Positions 8,714 through 17,933 of a stretch of DNA of 64,000 bases are shown here, one piece after another; the stretch's first letter is position 1; every line of letters begins with the position of its first letter. The position numbers and the translations under genes were made by a program. The notes under the pieces were generated by a model. That model was not told the origin of the DNA. It did no database searches and saw only the letters and a program-made list of their open reading frames with translations. Source of the stretch: Sphingomonas pseudosanguinis (GTDB lineage: Bacteria > Pseudomonadota > Alphaproteobacteria > Sphingomonadales > Sphingomonadaceae); the NCBI RefSeq assembly GCF_014196255.1, contig NZ_JACIDH010000009.1, positions 1 to 64,000 on the forward strand, written 5' to 3'.

Positions 8714-9439
8714 ATGGCACGATCGGATCGACTGATGCGCTTGCTCGACACGTTGCGGCGCCTGCCGCAACCGGTGACGGCCGCGCGTCTGGCGGCGGAA
8801 ACCGAGATTTCGACGCGCCAGCTCTACCGCGACATCGCGACGCTGCGCGCAGGCGGCGTGCTGGTCGATGGCACGGCGGGCTATGGCTATACGCTGACCG
8901 AGGACCCGACCCTGCCGCCGCAGAGCTTCTCGCGGCTGGAGATCGAGGCGCTGATGCTGGGCGTCGCCAGCCTGGGCGATCTGGGCGATGCCGCGCTGAC
9001 GATCGCGGGCCGCAACGCGCTCGCCCGTATCGTCGCCACCCTGCCCGACCGGCAGGCGCGGCAAGCGGCGCATGCGACGATGCGGTCCTGGCGACCGACC
9101 GAGCCGCGCGCGCCCATCACGATCGCGCTGGACCTGTTGCGCCAGGCTTGCTGGGACGAATTCAGCGTCCGCATCACCTATCGCGACGCGCACGACCGTC
9201 GCAGCGAACGCGAGATCCTGCCGCTCGGCATGTCCTACAGCCCCAGGACGCTGATGCTGGTCGCCTGGTGCCTGTTGCGACAGGGCTATCGCACCTTCGA
9301 GGTCGCGCGGATCGATACGCTCATGCGCGGCACGACCAGCTTCCGCCCCCGCCGGGTGCAGTTGCTGCGCGATTACGTCGCGCTGCGCGCGGCGGAGTGG
9401 AAGATCAAGGACCAGCAGGCGGCGCTGCCGATGCCGTGA
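8714..9439 (+). CDS. YafY-type HTH/WYL transcriptional regulator
   Basis: 241 residues. The N-terminal HTH_11 winged helix (RLMRLLDTLRRLPQPVTAAR, then ISTRQLYRDIATL) is followed by a WYL-type ligand-sensing domain (about 125-215: FSVRITYRDAHDRRSER, ILPLGMSYSPRTLMLVAWC). This is the typical arrangement of deoR/YafY-like single-gene regulators that sit beside metabolic genes. It is divergent from the GST gene. Confidence 0.88.
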   Translation: MARSDRLMRLLDTLRRLPQPVTAARLAAETEISTRQLYRDIATLRAGGVLVDGTAGYGYTLTEDPTLPPQSFSRLEIEALMLGVASLGDLGDAALTIAGRNALARIVATLPDRQARQAAHATMRSWRPTEPRAPITIALDLLRQACWDEFSVRITYRDAHDRRSEREILPLGMSYSPRTLMLVAWCLLRQGYRTFEVARIDTLMRGTTSFRPRRVQLLRDYVALRAAEWKIKDQQAALPMP

Positions 9440-9478
9440 GGTGGAAAATGGCCGCGCCGGCGGGCGGCACGGCCAAAA

Positions 9479-9506
9479 GATAAGGCGGGAAAAATCCCGC
9501 CTTATC
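9479..9506. terminator. bidirectional terminator hairpin
   Basis: Perfect 12-bp stem GATAAGGCGGGA / TCCCGCCTTATC with an AAAA loop, located between the convergent ends of the YafY-type regulator and the PKD lipoprotein. It lies 40 bp past the forward stop and 20 bp past the reverse stop, so it probably serves both. Confidence 0.75.
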
Positions 9507-9525
9507 GAGGTGTTCGTCGCTGCTC

Positions 9526-10929
9526 TCAGTTCGTCTTGAGCTCGACCGTGTAGGAGAATTTGTCGCCCGTTTCCTTGATCGTGAACTCATAGCGCAGGTT
9601 GACGCTCTGCCCCCGGGTGAACCCGGACTCCAGGCTGAAGCCGATCGCCTGACCGCTCGATATGACCGTGCCGTTGCCGATGCCGCGGAACGATGCGGCG
9701 ACGGGCGAGCCGGTCGTCAGGTTGGTCGCGGTGACATCCTGGATCGTGAAGCGGTCGCCATTGGCCATGATCCTGAACCGGTCGATCGTGACCGTCGTCG
9801 GGCAGCTGGTGCCGGCACAGGTCTGCGACGTCTGGATCGAGGCGGAGGTGGTATAGGGCAGCTTCAGCAACTCGTCCCGGCCCAGGCTGTCCACCCGGTA
9901 CAGCGACAGATTGGGCGCGACCGCCGTGATCGCGACGGTCGTGGGTGCGCTGTCGACGGTGCCGTCGTTGACGATCAGCGTCGCGACATAGGTGCCGGCC
10001 ACATCGGCGGTGAAGTTGGTAACCGCCTGCGTCTTGGCCGACAGGGACGCATTGCTGCCGGCGGGCTTCGAGGTCAAAGTCCATTCATAGGTCAGCGGAT
10101 CGCCATTGGCGTCGCTGCTGCCACGTCCGTCCAGCGTGACGCTCGACCGCGTGGGCACGTTCTGGTCCTTGCCCGCATTGGCCACCGGCGCGGCGTTCGC
10201 CCGGCTCGACGTGATCGTCACGCTGTCGGCCACGCTCTTCAGCGCGCCGTCGCTGACGATCAGCGACAGGATGTAATTGCCGGCGACGTCAGGCGTAAAG
10301 CTCGGATTGACGACGGTGGTCGAGGACAGTGCGGCGGTGCTTCCCGAAGGGCGGGCATCCATCGTCCAGGCATAGGAGAGCGCATCGCCATTGGCATCGC
10401 TGCTCGCGCTGCCGTCCAGCGTGACCCGGGCGCCGTTGGTGACCTTCTGGTCGGGGCCGGCATTGGCGACGGGCGCGGCATTGGCAACGGCGGCCGTCAC
10501 GGTGACGTCGACCGGCGCGCTGTCCACCTTGCCGTCATTGACGATCAGCGTGGCGACATAGGTACCGGCGACATCGGCCGTGAATGTCGGCTTCGCGTCC
10601 GTCAGCGACGACAGCACCGCCGCGCTGCCCGATGGCCGCGACTTCAGGACCCATTTATAGGTCAGCGGATCGCCATTGGCATCGACGCTGGCGCTCGCGT
10701 CCAGGGTCACCGACGTCTTGGTCAAGACGTTCTGATTGGCGCCCGGATTGGCGACCGGCGCGGTATTGGTCGCCGTGGGCGTGGGTGTGCCCGTCGGCGT
10801 GGGTGTCGGGGTCGGTGCGGTCACGACCGGAATGTCCCCGCCACCCCCATTGTCGCCGCCCCCGCAGGCCGCCAGCAGCACGGCCAAGGATATGCTGCCC
10901 GACATGGCAAATTGCCGTATTCTTAACAT
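9526..10929 (-). CDS. PKD/K319-type repeat lipoprotein
   Basis: 467 residues. A lipoprotein signal peptide ends in LAVLLAAC followed by glycines, so the product should be anchored to a membrane. A PTPTPTGTPTPTAT spacer follows, then three tandem Ig-like domains of about 95 residues each, recognised by the recurring N-A-G-x-D-Q-N, LDGSASSDANGDPLTYxW and VAGTYVATLIVNDGxVDS motifs (PKD/REJ-like fold). The last 120 residues form a different beta-rich domain with a possible disulfide (CAGTSC). A role in surface adhesion or glycan binding is likely from the fold, not proven. Confidence 0.85.
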   Translation of the reverse strand: MLRIRQFAMSGSISLAVLLAACGGGDNGGGGDIPVVTAPTPTPTPTGTPTPTATNTAPVANPGANQNVLTKTSVTLDASASVDANGDPLTYKWVLKSRPSGSAAVLSSLTDAKPTFTADVAGTYVATLIVNDGKVDSAPVDVTVTAAVANAAPVANAGPDQKVTNGARVTLDGSASSDANGDALSYAWTMDARPSGSTAALSSTTVVNPSFTPDVAGNYILSLIVSDGALKSVADSVTITSSRANAAPVANAGKDQNVPTRSSVTLDGRGSSDANGDPLTYEWTLTSKPAGSNASLSAKTQAVTNFTADVAGTYVATLIVNDGTVDSAPTTVAITAVAPNLSLYRVDSLGRDELLKLPYTTSASIQTSQTCAGTSCPTTVTIDRFRIMANGDRFTIQDVTATNLTTGSPVAASFRGIGNGTVISSGQAIGFSLESGFTRGQSVNLRYEFTIKETGDKFSYTVELKTN

Positions 10930-11291
10930 ATGTATTTTCCCCCGGTGCGCATAGGCGTTTGAACAACGCCATGCGGACGGGGCCGTATAAGTGCGGTTCT
11001 TCCGCATGATAGCCCAGATTAACACCCGGAATGGATCAAAATCCTAGCCCGGGAGATGCTGGCTTTATTCTGCTCGAAGATGACCCCTCGCTTCCCCATC
11101 AGCGCATCCGATAAGATATTACGTGTTTCAAGGCTTGCGATGTCATGCGTTATGATAGCCAGTTTCAAACTTGGCCTTCGTGACACCCGCCACCCCGCCC
11201 ATCACGCCAAGGTTGCGCTCCCGACAGTGCGGGCGCAAAGCGGTCCGTCTCTCCGGGTGCGCGTGGCTGTACGCCCCGCCCCGCAAATGTG
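10930..11291. other. non-coding region upstream of the lipoprotein and phosphoribosyltransferase
   Basis: This 362-bp divergent intergenic region contains no convincing gene. Its only clear structure is a stem at 10949-10974 (GCAT-A-GGCGTT pairing with AACGCC-ATGC, one bulged A), which would lie in the 5' leader of the lipoprotein mRNA just upstream of its ATG. The middle part is AT-richer, consistent with promoters. Confidence 0.4.
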
Positions 11292-11855
11292 ATGGACGAT
11301 GTCGTGACCACCAAAATCTACCTCTCCGCCGACCGCCTGCTGGAGGATTCCTTCCGTCTGGCCAATCTGGTCTTCGACGCCGGTTTTCGCCCGACCCATA
11401 TCGTCGGCATCTGGCGCGGAGGGGCGCCGGTCGGGATCGCGGTGCAGGAACTGCTCGAATATCGCGGGGTGCATAGCGATCATATCGCCATCCGCACCGC
11501 TTCCTATACCGGCATCGACCAGCAGGAGCCGCAGGTGCGCATCTATGGGCTGGGTCATCTGGTCGATGTCCTCAACCCCGAGGATCGGCTGCTGCTGATC
11601 GACGATGTCTTCGATTCCGGGCGTTCGATCCGCGCGCTGCTCAAGGAGTTGAAGGCGCGGTGCCGCAACAACATCCCCAACGAGGTGAAGGTCGCGACCG
11701 TCTATTACAAGCCGTCGCGCAATGTCACCGACCTGAAGCCCGACTTCTTCGTCCACGAGACGAACGACTGGCTGATCTTCCCGCACGAGATCAACGGGCT
11801 GACCGAGGAGGAAATCCGCGCCCACAAGCACGGCGCGGACATCATCCTGCGCTGA
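11292..11855 (+). CDS. hypoxanthine/guanine-type phosphoribosyltransferase
   Basis: 187 residues. The PRPP-binding loop LLLIDDVFDSGRSI (about 99-112) and the preceding GIWRGGAPVGIAVQ PPi loop define a type I purine phosphoribosyltransferase. The family transfers a 5-phosphoribosyl group from PRPP to a purine base in salvage. A GTG directly before the ATG at 11292 is an alternative start. Which purine it uses cannot be read from sequence alone. Confidence 0.88.
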   Translation: MDDVVTTKIYLSADRLLEDSFRLANLVFDAGFRPTHIVGIWRGGAPVGIAVQELLEYRGVHSDHIAIRTASYTGIDQQEPQVRIYGLGHLVDVLNPEDRLLLIDDVFDSGRSIRALLKELKARCRNNIPNEVKVATVYYKPSRNVTDLKPDFFVHETNDWLIFPHEINGLTEEEIRAHKHGADIILR

Positions 11856-11931
11856 CCATCGGTGGCTTGCGCTTTGCCCCCGCTGTCGCCTAGCGTGGGG
11901 CAAAGCCTTCCATAATCGGGGAAAAATCAGC

Positions 11932-13752
11932 ATGGATCGTCGCACCTTCCTCCTGTCCAGTGCGGCGACCGCCGGCGCGACCATGCTGCCCGCCCTTCCC
12001 GCCTTCGCGCAGGCGGCGTCGGGGACGGCACCCGCCCCCGGCGACGCGAGGCTGAACGCGGTGTTCGATCAGGTGCTGGCCGAGACGGTGCGCGAGTCGC
12101 CCGAATTCGCCACCTCGCTCGGCTTCGACACCGGCAAGAACGCCGATCTCCGCCACAAGCTGGGCGACAACAGCTATGGCGCGATCGCCAAGGATCTGGC
12201 GCGCAGCCGCAAGGCGCAGGCGCTGGTCCGCGCGGTCGACCCCGCCACGCTGTCGCCCCAAGCGCGGATCGATCGCGAGGTCGTGCTCTACAATATCCAG
12301 TCGAACATGATCGGCCCGGAAAAGTTCGGCCTGTCCTCGCCGCAGGGGCCCTATCCGATCTCGCAGCAGGACGGCGTCTATTTCTCGCTGCCCGACTTCC
12401 TCGCCTCGACCCACCCGGTCAAGACCGCCGGCGATGCGCAGGCCTATCTCGACCGCCTGTCGCTGATGGGCCGTCAGCTCGACAATGAGACCGAGGTCCA
12501 GCGGCGCGAGGCGGCAAAGGGCCGGCTGGCCCCCGACTTCTCGCTCGACCTGGCGCTGGGCCAGATGGCCAAGCTGCGCGCGCCCGCCCCCGCCGACAGC
12601 CAGCTGGTCAAGGCGCTGACCAGCCGGACGAGCGCGGCGAACATCGCCGGGGACTGGCAGGCACGCGCGACAAAAATCGTCGCCGATCAGGTCTATCCCG
12701 CGCTCGACCGCCAGATCGCGCTGTTGCGCTCGTTGCGCCCCTCGGCACGCAGCGCGGCGGGCGTTTGGGCCTTGCCGGGCGGCGACGCGCTCTATGCCGC
12801 CGCGCTGGCGCAGGCGACGACGACCACCTTGTCGCCCGACGAGGTCCACCGCATGGGCCTGCAACAGGTGGCCGAGCTCACCGCGCAGCTCGATCCGATC
12901 CTGCGCAGCCAGGGCCTGACGCAAGGCAGCGTCGGCGCGCGGCTCGACCAGCTCAACCGGCTGCCGGCACAGCTCTTCGCCGACACCGATGCCGGCCGGG
13001 CCGAGCTGCTCGCGAGCCTCAACGCCAGTGCACAGGCGATGCAGGCGCGGCTGCCGCAGGCGTTCAGCAACCCGCCCAACGCCGCGCTCGAAATCCGCCG
13101 CGTCGCGCCCGAGATTCAGGACGGCGCGCCCAATGGCTATTATTTCCGCGCGCCGCTCGATGGCTCGCGCGCCGCAATCTACTGGATCAACCTGAAGAGC
13201 GTGCACGACTGGCCCAAATACACGCTGCCCAGCCTGACCTATCATGAGGGCGTGCCGGGCCATCACCTGCAGATCTCGACCGCGCAGCGCGCCCCCACCC
13301 ATCCCTTGCGCAAGATCGCCTTCTTCAACGCCTATCTCGAAGGCTGGGCGCTCTATGCCGAACAGCTGGCCGACGAACTGGGCGGCTATGCCTCGCCGGT
13401 CGAGCGCGCCGGCTATCTGCAATCCTTCCTGTTCCGCGCGGCGCGGCTGGTGGTCGACACCGGCATCCACACCAAGCGCTGGACGCATGCGCAGGCGACC
13501 AAATACCTCGTCGACACGGTCGGCTTCGCCCCCGGCCGCTCGCAGCGCGAGGTCGAGCGCTATTGCGTGTCGCCGGGCCAGGCGTGCAGCTACAAGATCG
13601 GCCACGCCGCCTGGCTGCGCGCGCGCGAACGGGCCAAGGCGATCGCGGGCGACCGTTTCGACCTGAAGCATTTCCACGACGTGCTGGAGGCTGGCGCGAT
13701 GCCGCTGTCGATGCTGGAGCGGATCGTCGAGGAACGCGCCCGCGCCGTCTGA
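11932..13752 (+). CDS. DUF885-family exported protein, likely metallopeptidase
   Basis: 606 residues. The N-terminus MDRRTFLLSSAATAGA has twin Arg-Arg and a hydrophobic stretch ending AFAQA, resembling a Tat signal. The DUF885 signature is present: YHEGVPGHHLQ at 437-447 (HE...HH zinc-like motif) followed by FFNAYLEGWALYAEQL. This arrangement resembles gluzincin metalloproteases, so peptidase activity is the usual inference for the family. It is convergent with the aldo/keto reductase and its stop lies within a hairpin. Confidence 0.88.
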   Translation: MDRRTFLLSSAATAGATMLPALPAFAQAASGTAPAPGDARLNAVFDQVLAETVRESPEFATSLGFDTGKNADLRHKLGDNSYGAIAKDLARSRKAQALVRAVDPATLSPQARIDREVVLYNIQSNMIGPEKFGLSSPQGPYPISQQDGVYFSLPDFLASTHPVKTAGDAQAYLDRLSLMGRQLDNETEVQRREAAKGRLAPDFSLDLALGQMAKLRAPAPADSQLVKALTSRTSAANIAGDWQARATKIVADQVYPALDRQIALLRSLRPSARSAAGVWALPGGDALYAAALAQATTTTLSPDEVHRMGLQQVAELTAQLDPILRSQGLTQGSVGARLDQLNRLPAQLFADTDAGRAELLASLNASAQAMQARLPQAFSNPPNAALEIRRVAPEIQDGAPNGYYFRAPLDGSRAAIYWINLKSVHDWPKYTLPSLTYHEGVPGHHLQISTAQRAPTHPLRKIAFFNAYLEGWALYAEQLADELGGYASPVERAGYLQSFLFRAARLVVDTGIHTKRWTHAQATKYLVDTVGFAPGRSQREVERYCVSPGQACSYKIGHAAWLRARERAKAIAGDRFDLKHFHDVLEAGAMPLSMLERIVEERARAV

Positions 13753-13763
13753 CGGCGCGGGCG
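13737..13763. terminator. hairpin across the DUF885 stop codon
   Basis: Perfect 12-bp stem CGCCCGCGCCGT / ACGGCGCGGGCG with a 3-nt loop that includes part of the stop codon, 16 bp before the end of the convergent aldo/keto reductase gene. It may terminate both transcripts; no T-tract follows. Confidence 0.45.
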
Positions 13764-13778
13764 GACGCCGGCTTCACC

Positions 13779-14882
13779 CTAGCGGCCGGTCCATGGCGCG
13801 ACCTGGCTGCCGCCGAAGATCTGCGCGCGCGGCAGCTGGAAGATGAAATAGGGATTGAGCATCGGTGGTGCGCCCGCCGCGTCCAGCCGGGCCTGCTGCT
13901 CGGGCGAGAACGCGATGTCGAGCGAGGCCATGTTCTCGATCACCTGCTCGGCCCGGCTCGCACCCATCAGCACCGATGAGACGCCCGGCCGCGACACGAC
14001 CCAGGCGAGGGCGACCTGCGCCATCGGCCGGTCCAGTTCGCCCGCCACCGCGCGCAGTTCGTCGACGATGTGGAAATTGGCCTCGGTGAACAACATCCCG
14101 CCATAGGGATTGTCGCCGTTCAGGCGGCCGTCGCTATCACCGTTGCCGGTGTCGCCGCCCTTGTTCGGGACGCTGCCGGCGGGGCCGAAATCGGCGAGCT
14201 TCTCGCGGCCATATTTGCCGGTCAGCATCCCGAAGCCCAGCGGGCTCCACGCCACCAGCCCCATGCCCAGCGCCTGGCCGGCGGGCACCAGGTCCAGCTC
14301 GACCCCGCGATCGATCAGCGAATAGCTGTATTGCAGGCCGACCGGTTCGGGCAGGCCATGCGCGCGCGCCAGCGTCGCGACCTGCGCGGTGTACCAGGCC
14401 GGAGCGTTGGAAAAGCCGTAATAGAGGATGTCCCCGCGCCGCACTGCGTCGGTCAACGCGCGCAACACTTCCTCCACCGGGGTCGTGCGGTCCCAGACAT
14501 GCGTCCAGTACATGTCGATATGACCGGTGCCGAGCCGGCGCAACGAGCCTTCCAGCCCGTCGCGGATGTTGCGCGCCGAATTGCCCCCCGCCAGCGGATT
14601 GCCCTCGCCGCGCGGGAAACCCGATTTGGTCGCGACGACCATGCGATCGCGCATGCCGCTGTCGCGCAGGAAGCGGCCGAGCATCGCCTCGCTCTCGCCC
14701 CCCGAATAGACATCGGCGGTATCGACGAAATTGCCGCCCGCATCGGCATAGGCGTCGAAGATTCGGCGTGAGGCGGCGTCGTCCGCACCCCAGCGGCCCG
14801 CGCCGAAGGTCATCGTCCCCAGCGCCAGCGGGCTGACGGCCAGGCCCGATCGGCCGAGCGTGCGATAATGGGTCAGGTCCAT
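13779..14882 (-). CDS. aldo/keto reductase
   Basis: 367 residues, a TIM-barrel NADPH-dependent oxidoreductase. Visible are the N-terminal GRSGLAVSPLALGTMTFG, catalytic Asp-Tyr in NFVDTADVYSGG, Lys in VVATKSGFPRG, and the His in MYWTHVWD, together with the C-terminal cofactor segment VLMGASRAEQV. It is longer than the 320-330 average because of an insertion around residues 225-255 (GPAGSVPNKGGDTGNGD). It is divergent from a LysR regulator, the usual pairing for a regulated reductase. Substrate unknown. Confidence 0.92.
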   Translation of the reverse strand: MDLTHYRTLGRSGLAVSPLALGTMTFGAGRWGADDAASRRIFDAYADAGGNFVDTADVYSGGESEAMLGRFLRDSGMRDRMVVATKSGFPRGEGNPLAGGNSARNIRDGLEGSLRRLGTGHIDMYWTHVWDRTTPVEEVLRALTDAVRRGDILYYGFSNAPAWYTAQVATLARAHGLPEPVGLQYSYSLIDRGVELDLVPAGQALGMGLVAWSPLGFGMLTGKYGREKLADFGPAGSVPNKGGDTGNGDSDGRLNGDNPYGGMLFTEANFHIVDELRAVAGELDRPMAQVALAWVVSRPGVSSVLMGASRAEQVIENMASLDIAFSPEQQARLDAAGAPPMLNPYFIFQLPRAQIFGGSQVAPWTGR

Positions 14883-14887
14883 GGTTC

Positions 14888-14907
14888 GTGTCTCCCGTGT
14901 TCGACAC
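14888..14907. promoter_or_regulatory. possible LysR-type operator
   Basis: Inverted repeat GTGTC-N10-GACAC in the 96-bp divergent promoter between the aldo/keto reductase and the LysR gene. Spacing is compatible with LysR-family dimers, but the site lies very close to the reductase start codon, so it could equally be an mRNA hairpin. Confidence 0.35.
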
Positions 14908-14978
14908 CCGAATTAAGGACCGCACGCGCCCGTGATTAGCGGTTGCCGCCCGCAAAGGCTTGTGAGCATGATGCAACA

Positions 14979-15893
14979 ATGCGGCGTGGCGACCTCGACG
15001 ATCTGGCGGCGTTCGCGACCGTCGCACGGGTGCGCAGCTTCACGCGCGCAGCGGCCGAACTCGGCCTTTCGCCCTCGGCGCTGAGCCACGCGATGAAGGC
15101 GCTGGAGACGCGGCTGGGCGTTCGGCTGCTCGCGCGCACGACGCGCTCGGTGGCCCCGACGGCGGCCGGCGAATTGCTGTTGCGTTCGGTCGACCCGGCA
15201 TTGACGCAGGTGGCGGCCGCACTGGCCGCACTGGCCGACTGGCGCGACGCGCCGTCGGGGACGATCCGGCTGACGACCTTCGGCTATGCGGCGCGGACCA
15301 TCCTGGCCCCGCGCCTGCCCGATTTCCTGCGCGATCATCCCGATATCGCGGTCGAGGTGATCGTCGAGGATCGCCTGATCGACCTGATCGCCGGCGGGTT
15401 CGATGCGGGCATTCGCCTGGGCGAGACGGTGCAGCGTGACATGGTGGCGGTGCCGGTCGGCCCGTCGCTGCGCACCGTGGTGGTCGGCACGCCGGGCTAT
15501 TTCGCGCAGCACGGCATGCCGCGGACGCCCGACGATCTGGCCGATCATGTCTGCATCAACTACCGGCTGCTCGGGGGCGGCGGGCTGCTGCCCTGGGAAT
15601 TCTGCATCGACGGGCGTGACGTCCGCATGCGGGTGTCGGGGCAGTTGATCGTCAATGACGAGGTGCTGGCCGGCGCTGCGATGCGTGCCGGCGCGGGGCT
15701 GGGCTATGTGATGGAGCATGATGTCGCCGACGAGATCGCCGATGGCCGATTGGTGCAGGTGCTGTCCGACCACTGCACCCCCTATCCGGGATGCCACCTC
15801 TATTATCCCGATCGCCGCGTCAGCCCGGCGCTGCGCGTGCTGATCGACCGGCTGCGCTGGCGGGATCAGGCTTCGCCGAACATCTCCTGCTGA
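14979..15893 (+). CDS. LysR-family transcriptional regulator
   Basis: 304 residues. The N-terminal HTH (DDLAAFATVARVRSFTRAAA then LSPSALSHAMKALETRLG) and the substrate-binding domain (GTIRLTTFGYAARTILAPRL, FDAGIRLGE, GAGLGYV) are typical, closest to the LysR members that control neighbouring reductases. The ATG at 14979 is chosen because the HTH begins right after it. The 3' end overlaps the convergent chloride-channel gene by 28 bp. Confidence 0.92.
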   Translation: MRRGDLDDLAAFATVARVRSFTRAAAELGLSPSALSHAMKALETRLGVRLLARTTRSVAPTAAGELLLRSVDPALTQVAAALAALADWRDAPSGTIRLTTFGYAARTILAPRLPDFLRDHPDIAVEVIVEDRLIDLIAGGFDAGIRLGETVQRDMVAVPVGPSLRTVVVGTPGYFAQHGMPRTPDDLADHVCINYRLLGGGGLLPWEFCIDGRDVRMRVSGQLIVNDEVLAGAAMRAGAGLGYVMEHDVADEIADGRLVQVLSDHCTPYPGCHLYYPDRRVSPALRVLIDRLRWRDQASPNISC

Positions 15894-17611
15894 GCCTTGT
15901 CCAGTTCCTCGGCATAGCGGCGTCGGACATAGGATTCGGACAGGATGCCCAGGACATGGCCGCCGCCCGTGACCACCGCCATCTCGTCCGCGCCCGCCTT
16001 GTCGAAGGCCGCCATCACCGTCTTGATGTCGGCATCGGGGGCCAGCGCCTGGTCGCGGTGGATCGCCAGCGTGCCGACCGGGTCGCTCGGCGTCGCACCC
16101 TCGGCAAAGGCGCTGGCGGTCTGGACGATCCCGGCATAGCGGCCCTCGTCGTCGACCAGCACGATGCGGCTGGTCGAGCCCAGCGGGAAGGATCGGCGGA
16201 ATTCGGCGACGGTCATCGCGGCCGGCGTGGCGCGCTCGACTTTGCGCATCATCCGCCCGGCGGTCAGCGTGCGCACCCAGCCGACATCGCGCGCGCTCTT
16301 GATCGTCTCGCCGCGCAGATGCAGCCGCCAGGTGGAGAAGGAATAGCCGAACGTCTCGCGCACGATGGTCGAGGCGACCAGCGCGGCCGCGATCGTCGCG
16401 CCCGCCAGCGCAAAATCGTGCGTCGCTTCCAGCACCAGCATCGCCATCGTCATCGGCCCGCCGATCACCGCGACCGCCAGCGCCGCCATGCCGACCAGCG
16501 CGGCATTGTCGGGCGCGATCAGCGACTGGCCGGCGATCCATCCCAGGCCGCCGGCATAAAGCTGGCCCAGCAGGCTGCCCAGGAACAGCGAGGCGAAGAA
16601 CAGCCCGCCGCGAAAGCCGAAGCCCAGCGAGACGATCGACGCCGCGCTCTTCATCACGAAGATCGCCGCCAGAAAGCTGAGCGGCACGCCATATTCCAGG
16701 TCCATGTGCAGCGCGCCATGCCCCGCCGACAGGACCTGCGGCGTCAGCCAGGCGAGCGGCATCAGCAGCACGCCGCCCAGGATCGGCCGCCACGACGCGC
16801 GCAGCGGCAGGCGTCGGCTGAGCGTCTCGACCTCGGCGACCGCGCGCATCAGGACGATGCCGATGCCCGCCGCCAGCGCGCCCAGCCCGGCGTAGAGCAG
16901 ATAATGATGGGTGCGCACCTGCTCGCCGACCGTGGCATCGACCAGATAGGATGGCGCGCCCAGCGCCTGCGCGACGAACACGCCGGACAAGGAGGCCGCC
17001 GCCACCGGCGCGATCGCGGCGGGGGTATAGGCGCCGATGACAATCTCGAACGCATAGAAGGCGCCCGTCAGCGGCGCGCCGAACGCCCCGGCGATCGCGG
17101 CCCCCGTGCCGGCGCCGACCAGGATGCGCAGGTCGGCGCGACGCAGCCGGAACCACCCGCCCGCCACCGAGGCGACGACCCCGCCCAGCTGCGCATAGGC
17201 CGCCTCCAGCCCCACCGATGCGCCGAAACCGTTCGACAGGATCGTCTGGCCCGAAATGACCAGGCTGTCGCTCCACGACATGCGCCCGCCATGCAGCGCA
17301 TTGGCCTCGACCGCGTCGACCATGTGCCGCGACCGCGCCCTGGTCAGCCAGGAGAACAGGACGAGCGCACCCCCGCCCAGCGGCAGGGCGAGCAGCGCGA
17401 GGACCGGGATCGCCGGCGTCGCGCTCAGCCGCTGGCCGATGGGCAGGGCGAACAGCAGATGCTGGATCAGATGCGCGACCGCGCCCTGCACCACGCTCAA
17501 CAGCCCCGCCGCGCCCCCGATCACGACCGCCAGCAGGATGAGCACCGCCTCGCTCGCACGCAGCCGCTGGCGCAGCCATGCCGTCGCCGACCGTGTGAAT
17601 GCGACGCCCAT
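15866..17611 (-). CDS. ClC-family chloride channel/antiporter with C-terminal CBS domains
   Basis: 581 residues. About ten to eleven hydrophobic segments (residues 20-400) form a ClC core: the segment SNGFGASVGLEAAYAQLGG carries the gating-glutamate region (GLEA in place of GREGP), and GFRGGLFFASLFLGS corresponds to the GxFxP region, here lacking the proline. The last 150 residues hold two CBS motifs (LTAGRMMRKVERATPAAMTV; DADIKTVMAAFDKAGADEM). The changed selectivity-filter motifs mean that ion selectivity is uncertain. The start at 17611 is preferred over an upstream ATG because the basic N-terminus then leads directly into the first helix. Confidence 0.88.
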   Translation of the reverse strand: MGVAFTRSATAWLRQRLRASEAVLILLAVVIGGAAGLLSVVQGAVAHLIQHLLFALPIGQRLSATPAIPVLALLALPLGGGALVLFSWLTRARSRHMVDAVEANALHGGRMSWSDSLVISGQTILSNGFGASVGLEAAYAQLGGVVASVAGGWFRLRRADLRILVGAGTGAAIAGAFGAPLTGAFYAFEIVIGAYTPAAIAPVAAASLSGVFVAQALGAPSYLVDATVGEQVRTHHYLLYAGLGALAAGIGIVLMRAVAEVETLSRRLPLRASWRPILGGVLLMPLAWLTPQVLSAGHGALHMDLEYGVPLSFLAAIFVMKSAASIVSLGFGFRGGLFFASLFLGSLLGQLYAGGLGWIAGQSLIAPDNAALVGMAALAVAVIGGPMTMAMLVLEATHDFALAGATIAAALVASTIVRETFGYSFSTWRLHLRGETIKSARDVGWVRTLTAGRMMRKVERATPAAMTVAEFRRSFPLGSTSRIVLVDDEGRYAGIVQTASAFAEGATPSDPVGTLAIHRDQALAPDADIKTVMAAFDKAGADEMAVVTGGGHVLGILSESYVRRRYAEELDKAQQEMFGEA

Positions 17612-17709
17612 CGCCCCTGTCTCCGTCACCCGACGCCCCGACGCGGCGCGCCCAGCGGCCTTGCGCACAAATCGGGCGGACATCAATATCGGCAAGGATG
17701 CTTATCCGC

Positions 17710-17835
17710 GTCTGTGGGAGAGGGTGTGCGGAGCATGGTGAGGGGGTGCGAGCGGTCGTGGTTCAGGCTGACGATCGAGAGGGGGATACCCCTCCGTCAG
17801 GCCTTCGGTCTGCCACCTCCCCTTGCAGGGAGGAA
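17710..17835. repeat. dispersed palindromic repeat, copy A (degenerate)
   Basis: The right half (from about 17773) matches copies B and D through ACCCCTCCGTCAGGCC, CTGCCACCTCCCCTTGCAGG and GAGGA; the left half is decayed but still shows the AGCATGGTG and GAGGGG pieces seen in copy B. It lies in direct orientation to copy B, with the nuclease/nucleotidyltransferase operon between them. Confidence 0.7.
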
Positions 17836-17877
17836 TGGAAAGAGGCGCGACGGAGGCATATAATTTCTGTTCAGTAA

Positions 17878-17899
17878 ATATGGCCATATATTCGAATAT
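17878..17899. promoter_or_regulatory. tandem palindromic operator of the nuclease/nucleotidyltransferase operon
   Basis: Two perfect 12-bp palindromes, ATATGGCCATAT (17878-17889) and ATATTCGAATAT (17888-17899), overlap by two bases, 35 bp upstream of the first start codon in the only strongly AT-rich stretch nearby. AbiE-type antitoxins autorepress by binding inverted repeats in their own promoter, so this is a natural operator candidate. Confidence 0.6.
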
Positions 17900-17933
17900 T
17901 CGATATGGATGCATTATTCGCTGAGCAGGAAAG

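Larger units (their letters stand above)
17612..17933. other. divergent intergenic region with repeat copy and AT-rich promoter
   Basis: The 322-bp region between the ClC gene and the nuclease-like gene has two parts: a degenerate copy of the dispersed palindromic repeat (about 17710-17835) and an AT-rich stretch (17858-17925) with two overlapping palindromes. No gene is seen. Confidence 0.7.

Noticed and set aside
11056..11292. A 78-codon plus-strand frame before the phosphoribosyltransferase gene
   Set aside because: No ribosome site, unusual composition and no recognisable features; it overlaps the phosphoribosyltransferase leader.
14913..17863. Long open frames antisense to or overlapping the ClC and LysR genes on both strands
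   Set aside because: They are Arg/Ala/Gly/Pro-rich shadow frames of high-GC coding DNA; the ClC and LysR proteins have clear family motifs in the opposing frames.
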